This document shows, one piece after another, positions 1 to 12,101 of a DNA stretch of 64,000 nucleotides. The notes under the pieces were generated by a model. That model saw only the letters and a list, made by a program, of their open reading frames with translations, was not told the origin of the DNA and made no database searches. The stretch's first letter is position 1. Each line of letters begins with the position of its first letter. The stretch is from Acinetobacter pittii ANC 4050 (GTDB lineage Bacteria > Pseudomonadota > Gammaproteobacteria > Pseudomonadales > Moraxellaceae), in contig NZ_KB976987.1 of assembly GCF_000399685.1 (NCBI RefSeq), positions 2,089,647 through 2,153,646 of the forward strand, given 5' to 3'. The translations under genes were made by a program, and so were the position numbers.

Positions 1-381
1 GTTGTCTTCTATCTAGTTTCACCCCAATTCTTTCTTATTCCATTTGACTTTTCTTACTACTTAAGAAAAAAGTCTAATTTTTAATCATTACTGTATCTCT
101 ATTATTGATACATTTTGAACATTTTACCTTCAGGTTAAAACTGATGTATTTGCTTAATACAAAATAATCATTTATGTAACGTAAGTCTATAAAAATGTTT
201 TAAAAATGTGAAAAAAATTAAGACTAAAATGAGATGAATTTATCATAATAATCCTCTCTTTCCAGTTTCATCACACAAATAATCAATATTATTTTGTCAG
301 TTATTGCCACTCGTTTCCTTTCATTGGCATAGATAATGTATACATCTGTATATTAACCCAGTCGTATTAACGAGATATTTT
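1..381. other. AT-rich leading intergenic region
   Basis: No open frame, RNA gene or repeat that I could support lies in this stretch. It is very AT-rich and should contain the promoter of the plus-strand gene starting at 382. A TTGGCA at 324-329 followed by TATATT at 349-354 is a possible but poorly spaced promoter. Confidence 0.5.
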
Positions 382-1929
382 ATGTCCAGCACAAGTCAAG
401 TCGAAGGTCTACAATTTCCGGTACACGCCTCAACAAAAAAACAAAGTACGTCTCGTACAGGCCAAGAGATTTTATCCGAGGCTTTATCTATTGTAGATAA
501 TAAAACTGCACAACAAGTGTTGAATGAAAAATACTGGCGCAAAAATTATCCTATATATTTTAAAGCCCTTGTTAAACAAGGAATTTCTAATATCAACAAC
601 CCAATTACCATTGCAAAGCAGGGTTTGCATAAAGCTCATCATATTTTTGATTATTATCGTGATAATAAGCATTACTTTTTAAAAGATGCCGTTCATATTG
701 CTTCATCTAAACCACTTTATACAGTAAAACTTAAAGGTGAAAGTGACGCTGCACCAGAATGGTATGTTCCTTATAAAGGACAAAAGCTCAGTGGACAAAG
801 CTTACTAGACCAAATTCAACGCTGGGAAGAGGCTGGTATTATTGAACCAAGCCATGCAACAGCATTGTGTGAAGCTATTGCACATCCAGAATGGTTCGAT
901 TTATCTGACCGTACCATGGTGTTATTTGGAGCTGCCTCAGAAGCAGGTCCTCTACCTTGGTTAGCTAAATGGAAAGCGAATATTGTTGCGGTAGATTTAC
1001 CCAACTCACGAGTCTGGGGAAAAATCTTAAATACGATTCAAAAAGGCAATGCCACGCTCATTGCACCAAGTGCTGAACAAATTGATTCTTCAGCAAAAGC
1101 TTCTGAGCTAAAAGATAAGTTAGGTGCAAATTTACTGACTCAATTACCAGAAATTGCACAATGGTTGGTGCAGTTTCCGCAAAAGTTAGATTTGGCAGCA
1201 ATCGCCTATTTAGATGGTGAAAAGCATGTACGTGTTTCCATGGCAATGGACAGTATTATGCAATATGTGAGCGAGCATAAATCTGATACAAGCCTTATGT
1301 TTATGTGTACTCCAACCGATGTTTATGCGGTACCAAAGGAAGTTGCAGAGGCTGCTCAAGAGAAATTTAAATCACGCAAAAAAATACAAAAATTAGCAGT
1401 AAAAGGTGTTTCCACACTTTCTCTCAATCGTTTTTTTCAAGCGCCATATCAAGACTTGGTTAGATGTGAAAATGGAAAAACTTATGGTATTGCTGACTGT
1501 TTAGTGGTTGAACAAGGTCCAAACTATGCTTTGGCGAAACGTATTCAACAATGGCGTGCGATTTTGGCTCGTCATCAAGGTCAACGTGTCAGTATTAATA
1601 TTGCTCCATCGACCACGACCCATTCAGTAACTAAGAATCCATTACTGAAAGCTGCTTTTAATGGCGCAGAGCTTTTTGATGTAGAAGCATTTAGCCCTGA
1701 AACCACTAACGCTATTATGGCGGCACTCTGGATTCATGACTTAAGAAATGAGTCTTCTGTAGCAAATCCTGAAACTGTATTGGACCATCCGCTTGAACTT
1801 ATGATGGAAGGTGCCAACCATGGTGGATTATGGCGTGTGGCTTATTTAGCAAGAACTGCCCTGCCTTTCGCTGCAATTTATGGCTTTGCTACCGAAAAGC
1901 TACCTTTTAGAAAATCATCTAAAAAATAA
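382..1929 (+). CDS. uncharacterised 515-residue protein with a Rossmann-like segment
   Basis: I do not recognise this family. The protein has no signal peptide and no clear membrane segment, so it is probably cytoplasmic. Residues about 178-207 run from a hydrophobic strand (TMVLFGAASEAGP) to an acidic strand end (IVAVDLP). That resembles the start of a Rossmann nucleotide-binding fold with a loose glycine motif. The N-terminal 120 residues are basic and aromatic-rich. The gene stands alone, with a strong terminator behind it and dsdA converging on it. A dehydrogenase- or methyltransferase-like role is conceivable, but the function should be treated as unknown. The coding call is secure because of its length and normal codon use. 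Confidence 0.85.
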   Translation: MSSTSQVEGLQFPVHASTKKQSTSRTGQEILSEALSIVDNKTAQQVLNEKYWRKNYPIYFKALVKQGISNINNPITIAKQGLHKAHHIFDYYRDNKHYFLKDAVHIASSKPLYTVKLKGESDAAPEWYVPYKGQKLSGQSLLDQIQRWEEAGIIEPSHATALCEAIAHPEWFDLSDRTMVLFGAASEAGPLPWLAKWKANIVAVDLPNSRVWGKILNTIQKGNATLIAPSAEQIDSSAKASELKDKLGANLLTQLPEIAQWLVQFPQKLDLAAIAYLDGEKHVRVSMAMDSIMQYVSEHKSDTSLMFMCTPTDVYAVPKEVAEAAQEKFKSRKKIQKLAVKGVSTLSLNRFFQAPYQDLVRCENGKTYGIADCLVVEQGPNYALAKRIQQWRAILARHQGQRVSINIAPSTTTHSVTKNPLLKAAFNGAELFDVEAFSPETTNAIMAALWIHDLRNESSVANPETVLDHPLELMMEGANHGGLWRVAYLARTALPFAAIYGFATEKLPFRKSSKK

Positions 1930-1936
1930 ATTTATT

Positions 1937-1965
1937 AAAGCCCAATCTTAGAATTGGGCTTTTTT
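1937..1965. terminator. bidirectional rho-independent terminator
   Basis: A stem AAGCCCAAT (1938-1946) pairs with ATTGGGCTT (1953-1961) across a 6-base loop and is followed by a T run. It separates the plus-strand gene ending at 1929 from dsdA, which ends at 1977 on the other strand. The A run on the left lets it serve both. Confidence 0.9.
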
Positions 1966-1976
1966 CTAGTGTGTCT

Positions 1977-3311
1977 TTATTTAGCTTGAAATTGTGATAG
2001 ATATTTTTGCATTTCATCAGATGGTACCATACCGCCTCCAGTCGCCCATATCACATGATTCGCCTGCTGCAACTGCTCATCTGTTAACTGATGCAAAGCT
2101 AAGTAATCAGGACTCGTCTGAACATAATATGGTCCCATCATGCCTGCTGCGGCAGAAGGCTCAAGTTGAATATTTTCAGTTCGATTTAAAAGCGCAATGA
2201 GCTCATATAAACGTTCATCATGAATGGTATAGTAACCATCGATTAACTGTTGCATCGCACGTCCGACAAAACCTGAAGCACGCCCTACCGCAAGCCCGTC
2301 TGCCGCCGTAACGTTATCAATACCGATGTCATTTACTGAAATCTGATCATGCAAGCCTGTGTGAACACCAAGTAACATACACGGTGAATGGGTTGGTTCC
2401 GCAAAGATACAATGTACATGCTCACCAAAAGCCAGTTTTAGTCCAAAACTTACCCCACCTGGGCCACCACCGACGCCACACGGCAAATAAACAAATAATG
2501 GGTGTTCAGCATCGACTTTAATTTGTTTTTGCTCAAATTGCTGTTTTAAGCGTATTCCTGCAACGGCATAACCTAAAAATAATGTTGTTGAGTTTTCATC
2601 ATCAATGAAAAAACAATGGGGATCTCGCTCTGCGGCTTTTCTTCCCTCTTCAACCGCTACGCCATAGTCACTGGCATATTCCACAACATTAACACCCAGT
2701 GAACGCAATTTGTCTTTTTTCCACTGTCTCGCATCAGCCGACATATGAACAGTAACTCTAAAGCCGAGTTTGGCGCTCATAATCCCAATAGAAAGCCCCA
2801 GGTTGCCTGTAGAACCCACTGCAATTTGGTACTTAGAAAAGAAAGCCCGAAATGAATCTTGATCTAATTTACGATAATCATCTTCTGGTTTGAGTAAGCC
2901 CGCCTCAATTGCCAATTTTTCGGCGTGAGTTAAGACTTCATAAATACCACCACGTGCTTTAATAGAACCTGAAATAGGTAAATGGCTATCTTTTTTCAGC
3001 CAGAATTTTCCAGTCAGTTGTACTTGTTCTGTTGAAGAAAGTGCTTGTTGCATATGAGCAATTTCGACGATATCTGATTCAATTTTTCCCTGTTGTGTTT
3101 GAGTTTCAGGAAATACCTGTGCTAAATAAGGTGCGAAACGCGCCAGCCTTGCTTCTGCTTCCCTTACGTCCTCAGCAGTTAGTCCAACTTTTGCTAAAGC
3201 TTCTTTTAAAGGATAGCGATGAGGTGTAAACCAAAATGTCTCTTGATAAGCTTGCAACGTTTTAATAAGTGGGAATTGTTGTTTTAGCTGATCTATTTGA
3301 ACCGCATCCAT
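1977..3311 (-). CDS. dsdA: D-serine dehydratase
   Basis: This PLP enzyme converts D-serine to pyruvate and ammonia. It detoxifies D-serine and lets it be used as a nutrient. The 444-residue length is normal for the family. The PLP lysine is K118 in [16 protein letters not shown] lies at 166-172, and the glycine-rich phosphate-binding loop GVGGGPGG lies at 279-286. There is no dsdC regulator or dsdX permease next to it, unlike the classical enterobacterial locus. It appears to be a single-gene unit in the cytoplasm. Closely related PLP lyases are less likely given the full-length match to the DsdA pattern. Confidence 0.93.
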   Translation of the reverse strand: MDAVQIDQLKQQFPLIKTLQAYQETFWFTPHRYPLKEALAKVGLTAEDVREAEARLARFAPYLAQVFPETQTQQGKIESDIVEIAHMQQALSSTEQVQLTGKFWLKKDSHLPISGSIKARGGIYEVLTHAEKLAIEAGLLKPEDDYRKLDQDSFRAFFSKYQIAVGSTGNLGLSIGIMSAKLGFRVTVHMSADARQWKKDKLRSLGVNVVEYASDYGVAVEEGRKAAERDPHCFFIDDENSTTLFLGYAVAGIRLKQQFEQKQIKVDAEHPLFVYLPCGVGGGPGGVSFGLKLAFGEHVHCIFAEPTHSPCMLLGVHTGLHDQISVNDIGIDNVTAADGLAVGRASGFVGRAMQQLIDGYYTIHDERLYELIALLNRTENIQLEPSAAAGMMGPYYVQTSPDYLALHQLTDEQLQQANHVIWATGGGMVPSDEMQKYLSQFQAK

Positions 3312-3429
3312 AATCTATCCTGATATAAAATTTTAAGCCCAGCCTATGAAGCTGTTTGGCCTACAACAAATATTAATTTATAGCTGAATGTACATTAAAA
3401 ACAGTCTCAACTTTAAAAACTAGACAAAT

Positions 3430-3457
3430 AAAAAAGCCACTGTGAACAGTGGCTTTA
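3430..3457 (-). terminator. terminator of the phosphate transporter gene
   Basis: The stem AAAGCCACTG (3433-3442) and CAGTGGCTTT (3447-3456) close a 4-base loop. Read on the minus strand, the hairpin is followed by a run of T, just beyond the stop codon at 3473. Confidence 0.88.
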
Positions 3458-3472
3458 ATTTTTTAAATGCTT

Positions 3473-5104
3473 TTATACAAACTGTAAGAATAACCAGTAC
3501 AAACCGCCTGATAAGCAGATTGTTGCTGGAAGAGTAAATACCCATGCAGAGAGAATTGTCTTCACAGTATTAAAGTTTAAACCTGATTTATTCGCGACCA
3601 TCGTACCCGCAACAGCACTGTTTAAAACGTGTGTTGTTGAAACTGGCATACCTAAACCATCGGCAGCTGCAATTGTACTCATCGCGACAAGCTCAGCAGA
3701 CATCCCTTGACCATAAGTCATGTGATGCTTACCAATACGCTCACCCACAGTCACAACAATACGTTTCCAACCCACCATTGTGCCGAGACCAAGTGCTAAA
3801 GCTACCGCTACTTTTACCCAAGTCGGGATGTATTGTAAGAATGAGTCTAAGCTACTACGGTATTCTTTTACGAGTTTTTGCTGTGATTGATCCATTTTTG
3901 GTAAAGCATCTGCTTTATCCAAACGCTTAAACGTCGTTGTACTCAAATACATGTCATTACGAATTTCGCTAATGGCAGCTTCAGGAATATCTTTTAAGTT
4001 GTTATAGCTAGAAACTCGCTCACCCAAGTGATCAGTCATACTTGCCAATGCAGGCACGACTTCAGGAGTTTGCTGTTTAGTTTGAATATATTTAGTCAGA
4101 ATAACACGTGCTTTTTCATCGGTTAATTCAGGCTGATTTTGATTCAAAAATACGGCAGTTTGAGAAGAAAGCTGATGGAATGATTGAACTTGTTGTGTAT
4201 CGAGATTTTTATTTAATGAATAAGCTAATGGCACCAGACCAACCAAAATCAGCATGATGAGACCCATACCCTTTTGACCGTCATTAGAACCATGTGCAAA
4301 ACTTACACCTGTACAGGTAAAGATCAAGATTGCACGAATGATTGCTGGTGGTGGTTTATTCCCTTCAGGTGGCTGGAATAATTCTAATTGGCGTTTAAAA
4401 ATAGTTTTAACCAACAAGAATACAATCGCTGCAAAAGCGAAACCAATTAAAGGTGAAAATAATAATGCCTTACCAACTTTAATCACCTGATCCATATCAA
4501 CACCACTGGTCGTTACGCCAGTTGATGCACTCAATAGATGGTTCATAATGCCCACACCCAAGATTGAACCAATCAGGGTATGAGAACTAGATGCAGGAAT
4601 ACCTAAGAACCATGTACCTAAGTTCCAGAGAATCGCAGCAATAAGAAGCGCAAAAACCATTGCGAAACCCGCACCACTGCCCATATTCATAATCAGTTCA
4701 ACAGGCAACAATGCAATAATGCCGTAAGCGACTGCGCCGCTTGCAACCATTACCCCAAGAAAATTACAAAAACCAGCCCACATGACTGCAACCGGTGCCG
4801 GTAAAGCATTGGTGTAAATTACTGTTGCCACTGCATTTGCAGTATCGTGAAAGCCATTTACAAATTCAAAGCCTAAAGCAATCAAGAGTGCAGTAGATAA
4901 AAGAATAACTGAATAAAGGCTCAAAGGTGGTACATGTGCTAAATCAGCACTCACCTGAAATCCGATATAAATAAGTGTTGCAACAATAATCGTCAGAAAC
5001 ACCGGCATAAAAAACTTAGGTGTCGGGACATGTACATTCGTCGATTTGACTTGCAGGTTTGCCGCAAGTTTTGAATCCGAAACAGGGGGTAGATTAGAAT
5101 TCAT
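3473..5104 (-). CDS. pitA: PiT-family inorganic phosphate transporter
   Basis: This inner-membrane permease takes up phosphate, probably as a metal-phosphate complex with protons, as known for the PiT family. It is 543 residues long and mostly hydrophobic. The two family signature repeats are visible: GFEFVNGFHDTANAVATVIY in the N-terminal half and a second copy near the C-terminus (AADGLGMPVSTTHVLNSAVAGTMV). A hydrophilic loop of roughly 120 residues separates the two halves. The cytoplasmic N-terminus is about 30 residues. A PHO-box-like repeat sits about 47 bases upstream of the start, which would be unusual for a classical low-affinity Pit system. Confidence 0.92.
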   Translation of the reverse strand: MNSNLPPVSDSKLAANLQVKSTNVHVPTPKFFMPVFLTIIVATLIYIGFQVSADLAHVPPLSLYSVILLSTALLIALGFEFVNGFHDTANAVATVIYTNALPAPVAVMWAGFCNFLGVMVASGAVAYGIIALLPVELIMNMGSGAGFAMVFALLIAAILWNLGTWFLGIPASSSHTLIGSILGVGIMNHLLSASTGVTTSGVDMDQVIKVGKALLFSPLIGFAFAAIVFLLVKTIFKRQLELFQPPEGNKPPPAIIRAILIFTCTGVSFAHGSNDGQKGMGLIMLILVGLVPLAYSLNKNLDTQQVQSFHQLSSQTAVFLNQNQPELTDEKARVILTKYIQTKQQTPEVVPALASMTDHLGERVSSYNNLKDIPEAAISEIRNDMYLSTTTFKRLDKADALPKMDQSQQKLVKEYRSSLDSFLQYIPTWVKVAVALALGLGTMVGWKRIVVTVGERIGKHHMTYGQGMSAELVAMSTIAAADGLGMPVSTTHVLNSAVAGTMVANKSGLNFNTVKTILSAWVFTLPATICLSGGLYWLFLQFV

Positions 5105-5150
5105 GCAGACGGTAAGAGGATAAGAAAATCCTCTGTATTCTTAAATTAAA

Positions 5151-5170
5151 TTATGACAATTATATGACAA
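5151..5170 (-). promoter_or_regulatory. PHO-box-like direct repeat upstream of pitA
   Basis: On the minus strand two TGTCAT elements are spaced 11 bases apart and separated by an AT-rich stretch. This matches the known PhoB box design of two TGTCA half-sites with an 11-base period. The site lies about 47 bases before the pitA start codon. Regulation by PhoB is inferred and not shown. Confidence 0.6.
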
Positions 5171-5517
5171 AGCGGCGCCTGATGAAGTCAATTTTTCATA
5201 TTTTGACCTCATTTGATGCACCTTTCCCCTACCTATTTTATTTTTTTATTAAAATACAATAATTTACCCAACTCCATATCCATCAAATTTATGACTATTT
5301 TTAAAGCAAAAATATCTAAAAAATTACCTAAACGGCCACTTTTTAAACAACACAATTGTCATAAAACCGAATATTGGAGATGAAATATTTCAATATCATG
5401 ATCATTTTATGAATATTTGATGAAAAATCAGACTCTACTTTGTCATAAAGCGCTTGTTTGCTGAATAAGTTACAGTGAATGATGGGTCGTTATAGGTCAT
5501 CTATTGCGCAACTATTC

Positions 5518-5526
5518 TGTTACAAT
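5518..5526 (+). promoter_or_regulatory. extended -10 promoter element for metH
   Basis: TGTTACAAT is an extended -10 box (TG-N-TACAAT). It would start transcription near 5533, leaving a short leader before the metH ATG at 5567. No good -35 hexamer is visible, which fits an extended -10 promoter. Confidence 0.5.
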
Positions 5527-5566
5527 AGCGCCGCATTTTTAAATTTGTACAATATCGGGGTTTTAT

Positions 5567-8500
5567 ATGTCCACGCTTGCCACCCTAAAAGCGCTTCTTG
5601 CCAAACGTATTTTGATAATTGATGGTGCAATGGGCACCATGATTCAGCGCCATAAATTGGAAGAAGCCGACTACCGTGGTGAGCGTTTTGCCGATTGGGC
5701 ACATGACTTAAAAGGTAACAATGACCTTTTAGTGCTGACACAACCCCAAATTATTCAAAGTATTCATGAAGCTTATCTTGATGCAGGCGCAGACATTATT
5801 GAAACCAATAGCTTTAACGGCACGCGTGTTTCAATGTCTGATTATCATATGGAAGATCTTGTTCCAGAGATTAACCGTGAAGCAGCACGTTTAGCTAAAG
5901 CAGCTTGTGAAAAGTATTCGACGCCAGATAAACCGCGTTTTGTCGCAGGTGTGCTTGGGCCAACATCACGTACTTGTTCAATTTCACCGAATGTAAATGA
6001 TCCTGCCTTTCGTAACATTACCTTTGATGAGCTAAAAGAAAACTATATTGAAGCGACTCATGCGCTCATTGAAGGCGGTGCAGATATCATTTTGATTGAA
6101 ACCGTATTTGATACATTAAACTGTAAAGCAGCAATTTTTGCGGTTAAAGAAGTCTTTAAACAAATTGGTCGCGAATTACCAATCATGATTTCAGGGACTA
6201 TTACCGATGCATCGGGTCGTACCTTAACAGGTCAAACTGCTGAAGCGTTCTGGAACTCTGTACGTCATGGTGACTTGCTATCGATTGGTTTTAACTGTGC
6301 GCTTGGTGCAGATGCAATGCGACCTCACGTAAAAACCATTTCTGATGTAGCAGATACGTTTGTTTCAGCACATCCAAACGCAGGCTTACCAAACGCTTTT
6401 GGTGAATATGATGAAACACCAGAGCAAACTGCCGCCTTCTTAAAAGAATTTGCAGAAAGTGGCTTGATTAATATTACTGGTGGTTGCTGTGGTACAACGC
6501 CTGACCACATCCGTGCAATTGCCAATGCGGTAAAAGATATTGCACCTCGTCAAGTTCCTGAAACTGTACCGGCTTGTCGTTTAAGTGGTTTAGAACCATT
6601 TAATATTTATGATGACTCACTTTTCGTAAACGTGGGTGAACGTACCAACGTTACAGGTTCAAAAAAATTCTTACGCTTAATTCGTGAAGAAAACTTTGCC
6701 GAAGCTTTAGAAGTAGCACAGCAGCAAGTTGAAGCTGGCGCACAGATTATCGACATTAATATGGATGAAGGGATGCTCGATTCGCAAAATGCGATGGTGC
6801 ATTTCTTAAACCTTGTAGCTTCTGAGCCAGATATTTCACGTGTGCCAATTATGATTGACTCATCAAAATGGGAAATCATTGAAGCTGGCTTAAAATGCGT
6901 ACAAGGTAAACCCGTTGTTAACTCGATTTCATTAAAAGAAGGTTATGACGAGTTTGTCGAAAAAGCTCGCTTGTGCCGTCAATATGGTGCTGCGATTATT
7001 GTCATGGCATTTGACGAAAAAGGTCAGGCTGACACTGCTGAGCGCAAACGTGAAATCTGTAAACGTTCTTATGACGTATTGGTTAACGATGTTGGCTTCC
7101 CTGCTGAAGATATTATTTTTGACCCGAACGTGTTTGCAGTAGCAACAGGTATTGAAGAACACAATAATTATGGCGTCGATTTTATTGACGCTACAGGTTG
7201 GATTAAACAAAACTTACCTCACGCCATGATTTCCGGTGGTGTATCGAATGTTTCATTCTCGTTCCGCGGTAATGAACCTGTTCGTGAAGCGATTCACTCT
7301 GTGTTCTTGTACCATGCCATTAAACAAGGCATGACCATGGGGATTGTAAATGCCGGCCAAATGGCAATTTATGATGATATTCCAACCGAGCTTAAAGAAG
7401 CAGTTGAAGATGTCATCCTAAATAAAAACCAAGGCGAGTCTGGTCAGGCTGCAACTGAAAAATTACTTGAAGTCGCTGAAAAATATCGTGGACAAGGCGG
7501 TGCGGCAAAAGAAGCTGAGAACCTTGAATGGCGTAATGAATCTGTAGAAAAGCGTCTTGAATATGCCTTAGTTAAAGGTATTACCACTTATATTGATGAA
7601 GATACCGAAGAAGCTCGCCTCAAAGCTAAACGTCCTTTAGATGTAATCGAAGGCGCTTTGATGGATGGTATGAACGTGGTTGGTGACTTGTTCGGTTCGG
7701 GCAAAATGTTCTTACCACAGGTTGTGAAATCTGCACGTGTTATGAAGCAAGCTGTGGCTTGGCTCAACCCGTACATTGAAGCTGAAAAAACAGGTAGCCA
7801 ATCTAAAGGTAAGGTCTTGATGGCAACTGTTAAAGGTGACGTACACGATATTGGTAAGAATATTGTAGGCGTAGTACTTGGTTGTAATGGTTATGACATT
7901 GTTGACCTTGGCGTGATGGTACCTTGCGAGAAAATCTTGCAAACTGCAATTGATGAAAAATGTGACATCATCGGTTTGTCAGGTCTGATCACACCGTCTT
8001 TAGATGAGATGGTATTCGTTGCGAAAGAAATGCAACGTAAAGGCTTTAGCATTCCTTTATTAATTGGTGGCGCGACTACATCAAAAGCACACACAGCAGT
8101 AAAAATTGATCCTCAGTATCAAAACGATGCGGTGATTTATGTGGCTGATGCTTCACGTGCTGTAGGTGTTGCAACTACCCTCCTTTCGAAAGAAATGCGT
8201 GGAAACTTTATTGCAGAGCACCGTGCTGAATATGCCAAGATTCGTGAACGCTTAGCCAACAAACAGCCAAAAGCTGCCAAATTGACTTATAGCGAGTCAG
8301 TTGAAAACGGTTTTAAAATTGACGAAAGCTATGTACCACCAAAACCAAATCTTTTGGGAACACAAGTTTTAACGAACTACTCCCTTGCAACGCTTGTAGA
8401 ATATTTTGACTGGACACCATTCTTTATTTCTTGGAGCTTGGCGGGTAAATTCCCGAAAATTTTGGAAGATGAAGTGGTTGGTGAAGCTGCAACAGACTTG

Positions 8501-9253
8501 TACAACCAAGCTCAAGCGATGTTGAAAGATATTATCGACAATAATCGTTTTGATGCTCGTGCTGTATTTGGTATGTTCCCTGCAGAGCGCACTGACGCCG
8601 ACACAGTGAGCGTATTTGATGAAGCTGGTCAAACTGTTACCCATACTTTTGAGCATTTACGTCAACAATCTGACAAAGTAACAGGTAAGCCAAACTTGTC
8701 TTTAGCAGATTACATTCGCGCTGACCGTGAGCAACAGGACTACTTAGGCGGATTCACTGTATCGATTTTTGGTGCAGAAGAATTGGCAAATGAATACAAA
8801 GCTAAAGGTGATGACTACTCCGCAATTTTAGTGCAGTCATTGGCTGACCGTTTTGCTGAAGCCTTTGCAGAACACTTGCATGAACGCATTCGTAAAGAGT
8901 TCTGGGGCTATAAAGCTGATGAACAGCTTAGCAATGAAGAACTGATTAAAGAGAAATATGTCGGTATTCGCCCTGCACCGGGTTACCCTGCTTGCCCAGA
9001 GCACTCTGAAAAAGCAGTGTTGTTCGACTGGTTAGACTCTACCAATAAAATCGGTACCAAACTGACTGAGCACTTTGCAATGATGCCGCCATCTTCGGTA
9101 AGTGGTTTCTACTATTCGCACCCTCAAAGTGAATACTTTAACGTGGGTAAAATCTCTCAAGACCAACTTGAAGATTATGCGAAACGTAAAGGTTGGACAC
9201 TAGATGAAGCTAAACGTTGGTTAGCGCCGAATTTAGATGATTCGATTGCTTAA
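5567..9253 (+). CDS. metH: cobalamin-dependent methionine synthase
   Basis: This enzyme transfers a methyl group from 5-methyltetrahydrofolate through methylcobalamin to homocysteine, the last step of methionine synthesis. All four modules of the 1228-residue protein are present. The homocysteine domain (about 1-325) has zinc ligands C244, C307 and C308. The pterin domain follows at about 355-620. The cap and B12 domain spans about 650-890, with the cobalt ligand H760 in DVHDIGKN. The C-terminal activation domain has the AdoMet-binding [12 protein letters not shown] stretch. The gene is monocistronic, with its own terminator. Length and motifs are normal. Confidence 0.98.
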   Translation: MSTLATLKALLAKRILIIDGAMGTMIQRHKLEEADYRGERFADWAHDLKGNNDLLVLTQPQIIQSIHEAYLDAGADIIETNSFNGTRVSMSDYHMEDLVPEINREAARLAKAACEKYSTPDKPRFVAGVLGPTSRTCSISPNVNDPAFRNITFDELKENYIEATHALIEGGADIILIETVFDTLNCKAAIFAVKEVFKQIGRELPIMISGTITDASGRTLTGQTAEAFWNSVRHGDLLSIGFNCALGADAMRPHVKTISDVADTFVSAHPNAGLPNAFGEYDETPEQTAAFLKEFAESGLINITGGCCGTTPDHIRAIANAVKDIAPRQVPETVPACRLSGLEPFNIYDDSLFVNVGERTNVTGSKKFLRLIREENFAEALEVAQQQVEAGAQIIDINMDEGMLDSQNAMVHFLNLVASEPDISRVPIMIDSSKWEIIEAGLKCVQGKPVVNSISLKEGYDEFVEKARLCRQYGAAIIVMAFDEKGQADTAERKREICKRSYDVLVNDVGFPAEDIIFDPNVFAVATGIEEHNNYGVDFIDATGWIKQNLPHAMISGGVSNVSFSFRGNEPVREAIHSVFLYHAIKQGMTMGIVNAGQMAIYDDIPTELKEAVEDVILNKNQGESGQAATEKLLEVAEKYRGQGGAAKEAENLEWRNESVEKRLEYALVKGITTYIDEDTEEARLKAKRPLDVIEGALMDGMNVVGDLFGSGKMFLPQVVKSARVMKQAVAWLNPYIEAEKTGSQSKGKVLMATVKGDVHDIGKNIVGVVLGCNGYDIVDLGVMVPCEKILQTAIDEKCDIIGLSGLITPSLDEMVFVAKEMQRKGFSIPLLIGGATTSKAHTAVKIDPQYQNDAVIYVADASRAVGVATTLLSKEMRGNFIAEHRAEYAKIRERLANKQPKAAKLTYSESVENGFKIDESYVPPKPNLLGTQVLTNYSLATLVEYFDWTPFFISWSLAGKFPKILEDEVVGEAATDLYNQAQAMLKDIIDNNRFDARAVFGMFPAERTDADTVSVFDEAGQTVTHTFEHLRQQSDKVTGKPNLSLADYIRADREQQDYLGGFTVSIFGAEELANEYKAKGDDYSAILVQSLADRFAEAFAEHLHERIRKEFWGYKADEQLSNEELIKEKYVGIRPAPGYPACPEHSEKAVLFDWLDSTNKIGTKLTEHFAMMPPSSVSGFYYSHPQSEYFNVGKISQDQLEDYAKRKGWTLDEAKRWLAPNLDDSIA

Positions 9254-10707
<1,454 letters not shown>

Positions 10708-10735
10708 TTTTTTAATTAGAACTAAAGTTATTTAA

Positions 10736-10773
10736 AAAAGACTCTCAGTTGAATATGACTGAGAGTCTTTTCA
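10736..10773. terminator. bidirectional terminator between galM and the Fsr-like gene
   Basis: A perfect 13-bp stem (10738-10749 region pairing with 10758-10770) closes an 8-base loop. There are A and T runs on the two sides, suited to both converging genes. Confidence 0.92.
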
Positions 10774-10774
10774 T

Positions 10775-11995
10775 TTATTTAACTTTTGTGTTTGGTAAAA
10801 ATGCAGTTGCAAACCCAAGTAATGGCAACAATGAACATAAACCAAATACCCATTCAATGCCGTTAATATCCGCTAAATGTCCTAAGCCTGCTGCGGCAAT
10901 ACCACTTACCCCAAACATGAGACCAAACATTAAACCTGCAATCATGCCTACACGGCCCGGAACAGCTTCTTGTGCGTAGACCACCATTGCTGCAAAAGCT
11001 GATGACAACACCAAACCTGCAATAATTGAGAAAACTGTTGTCCAAAATAAATTCGCATACGGCATCATTAATGCAAACGGCGCCATGCCAACAAATGAAA
11101 CCCAGATCACAGCTTTACGGCCGATCTTATCGCCAATTGGGCCACCTGCAAATGTGCCTAAGGCAACGGCTGCCAAGAAGGCAAACAAATGCAACTGAGC
11201 TGTTTGAATGCTGATATGGAACTTTTGAATAAGATAAAAAGTAAAGTAGTTACTAATGCTGGCAATGTAGGTAAATTTAGCAAACATCAACACACTAATT
11301 GTGCTCAAAGCAATAATGAGCTTACGACCATGCAATTTAGTATGTGCTTGCGTTGCACGTGCAGCTACCTGATTTTTAGCATGATTCACCGTCCAACGGC
11401 TTACCCCAAATAGAACCCAAATCGCTAAAAGTGCAAATATCACTAAGCCCGCAACTGCATGCTGCCCAAACGGTACAATCAATAACGCTGCTAATAATGG
11501 ACCAATGGCAGTACCTGTATTTCCGCCCACTTGGAAAGTCGACTGAGCTGTACCGAAGCGTCCGCCCGATGCCATACGCGCCACACGTGAAGCTTCTGGA
11601 TGAAAGGTGGCAGACCCGACTCCAATCAGTGCAGATGCACATAACAACACAGCAAAACTTGGTGAAAATGCCAACAAGATAATGCCGCAGAATGTGACGA
11701 CCATTCCCAGTGGGAGAAGATACGGTTTTGGATGTTTATCGGTATAAAGTCCAATCCAAGGCTGTAGCAGCGAACCTGTAATTTGATATACAAACGAAAT
11801 CAGGCCAACCTCCGCAAAACTCAGCGAAAAGTTTGCTTTTAGCATTGGATAGATGGCTGGTAGCACTGCCTGAATTAAATCGTTCAGTAAATGTGCAACC
11901 GCCACGGCGCCTACAATTTTAATAATCATTCCTTGAGACTGATCATTTGCAACGGTATTGGCAATACCATCTTTCAATTGTATTGAAGACGTCAT
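10775..11995 (-). CDS. fsr: MFS efflux transporter of the fosmidomycin-resistance (Fsr) type
   Basis: This 406-residue inner-membrane protein has about 12 hydrophobic segments. The stretch around GVGSATFHPEASRVARMASG is the hallmark of the Fsr subgroup of MFS exporters, of which E. coli Fsr gives fosmidomycin resistance. A short N-terminal extension precedes the first helix. The gene is transcribed away from an AraC-type regulator. A long interrupted inverted repeat lies between them, so the regulator probably controls the pump. The true substrate in this organism is unknown. Confidence 0.87.
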   Translation of the reverse strand: MTSSIQLKDGIANTVANDQSQGMIIKIVGAVAVAHLLNDLIQAVLPAIYPMLKANFSLSFAEVGLISFVYQITGSLLQPWIGLYTDKHPKPYLLPLGMVVTFCGIILLAFSPSFAVLLCASALIGVGSATFHPEASRVARMASGGRFGTAQSTFQVGGNTGTAIGPLLAALLIVPFGQHAVAGLVIFALLAIWVLFGVSRWTVNHAKNQVAARATQAHTKLHGRKLIIALSTISVLMFAKFTYIASISNYFTFYLIQKFHISIQTAQLHLFAFLAAVALGTFAGGPIGDKIGRKAVIWVSFVGMAPFALMMPYANLFWTTVFSIIAGLVLSSAFAAMVVYAQEAVPGRVGMIAGLMFGLMFGVSGIAAAGLGHLADINGIEWVFGLCSLLPLLGFATAFLPNTKVK

Positions 11996-12036
11996 ACCTG
12001 AAAAACTCCAATATTTTTAAATGAGATGCTTATTGT

Positions 12037-12089
12037 AAATTGTCGCTTATAAAGTTATCTTCCAATAATCATCGTATAAGTGACAATTT
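12037..12089. promoter_or_regulatory. inverted repeat between the Fsr-like gene and its AraC regulator
   Basis: Two 15-base arms, 12037-12051 (AAATTGTCGCTTATA) and 12075-12089 (TATAAGTGACAATTT), are inverted copies with one mismatch, separated by 23 bases. They fill most of the divergent intergenic region and end just before the start codon at 12102. They are the best candidate operator for the neighbouring AraC-type protein. Confidence 0.7.
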
Positions 12090-12101
12090 TTAGGATAATT
12101 T

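Larger units (their letters stand above)
5105..5566. other. divergent intergenic region between pitA and metH
   Basis: This 462-base region carries no gene. It holds the pitA control region on the left, including a PHO-box-like repeat, and the metH promoter on the right. TGTCATA recurs on the plus strand at 5357-5363 and 5442-5448. I see no cobalamin or SAM riboswitch core before metH, and the predicted 5' leader is only about 35 bases. Confidence 0.6.

Noticed and set aside
3631-3930. 99-codon plus-strand frame inside pitA
   Set aside because: It lies wholly antisense to a well-supported transporter gene, with no separate start signals. It is a shadow of the codon pattern of that gene.
5105-5566. 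Cobalamin or SAM riboswitch before metH
   Set aside because: The predicted leader is only about 35 bases and no conserved riboswitch core was found in the upstream sequence.
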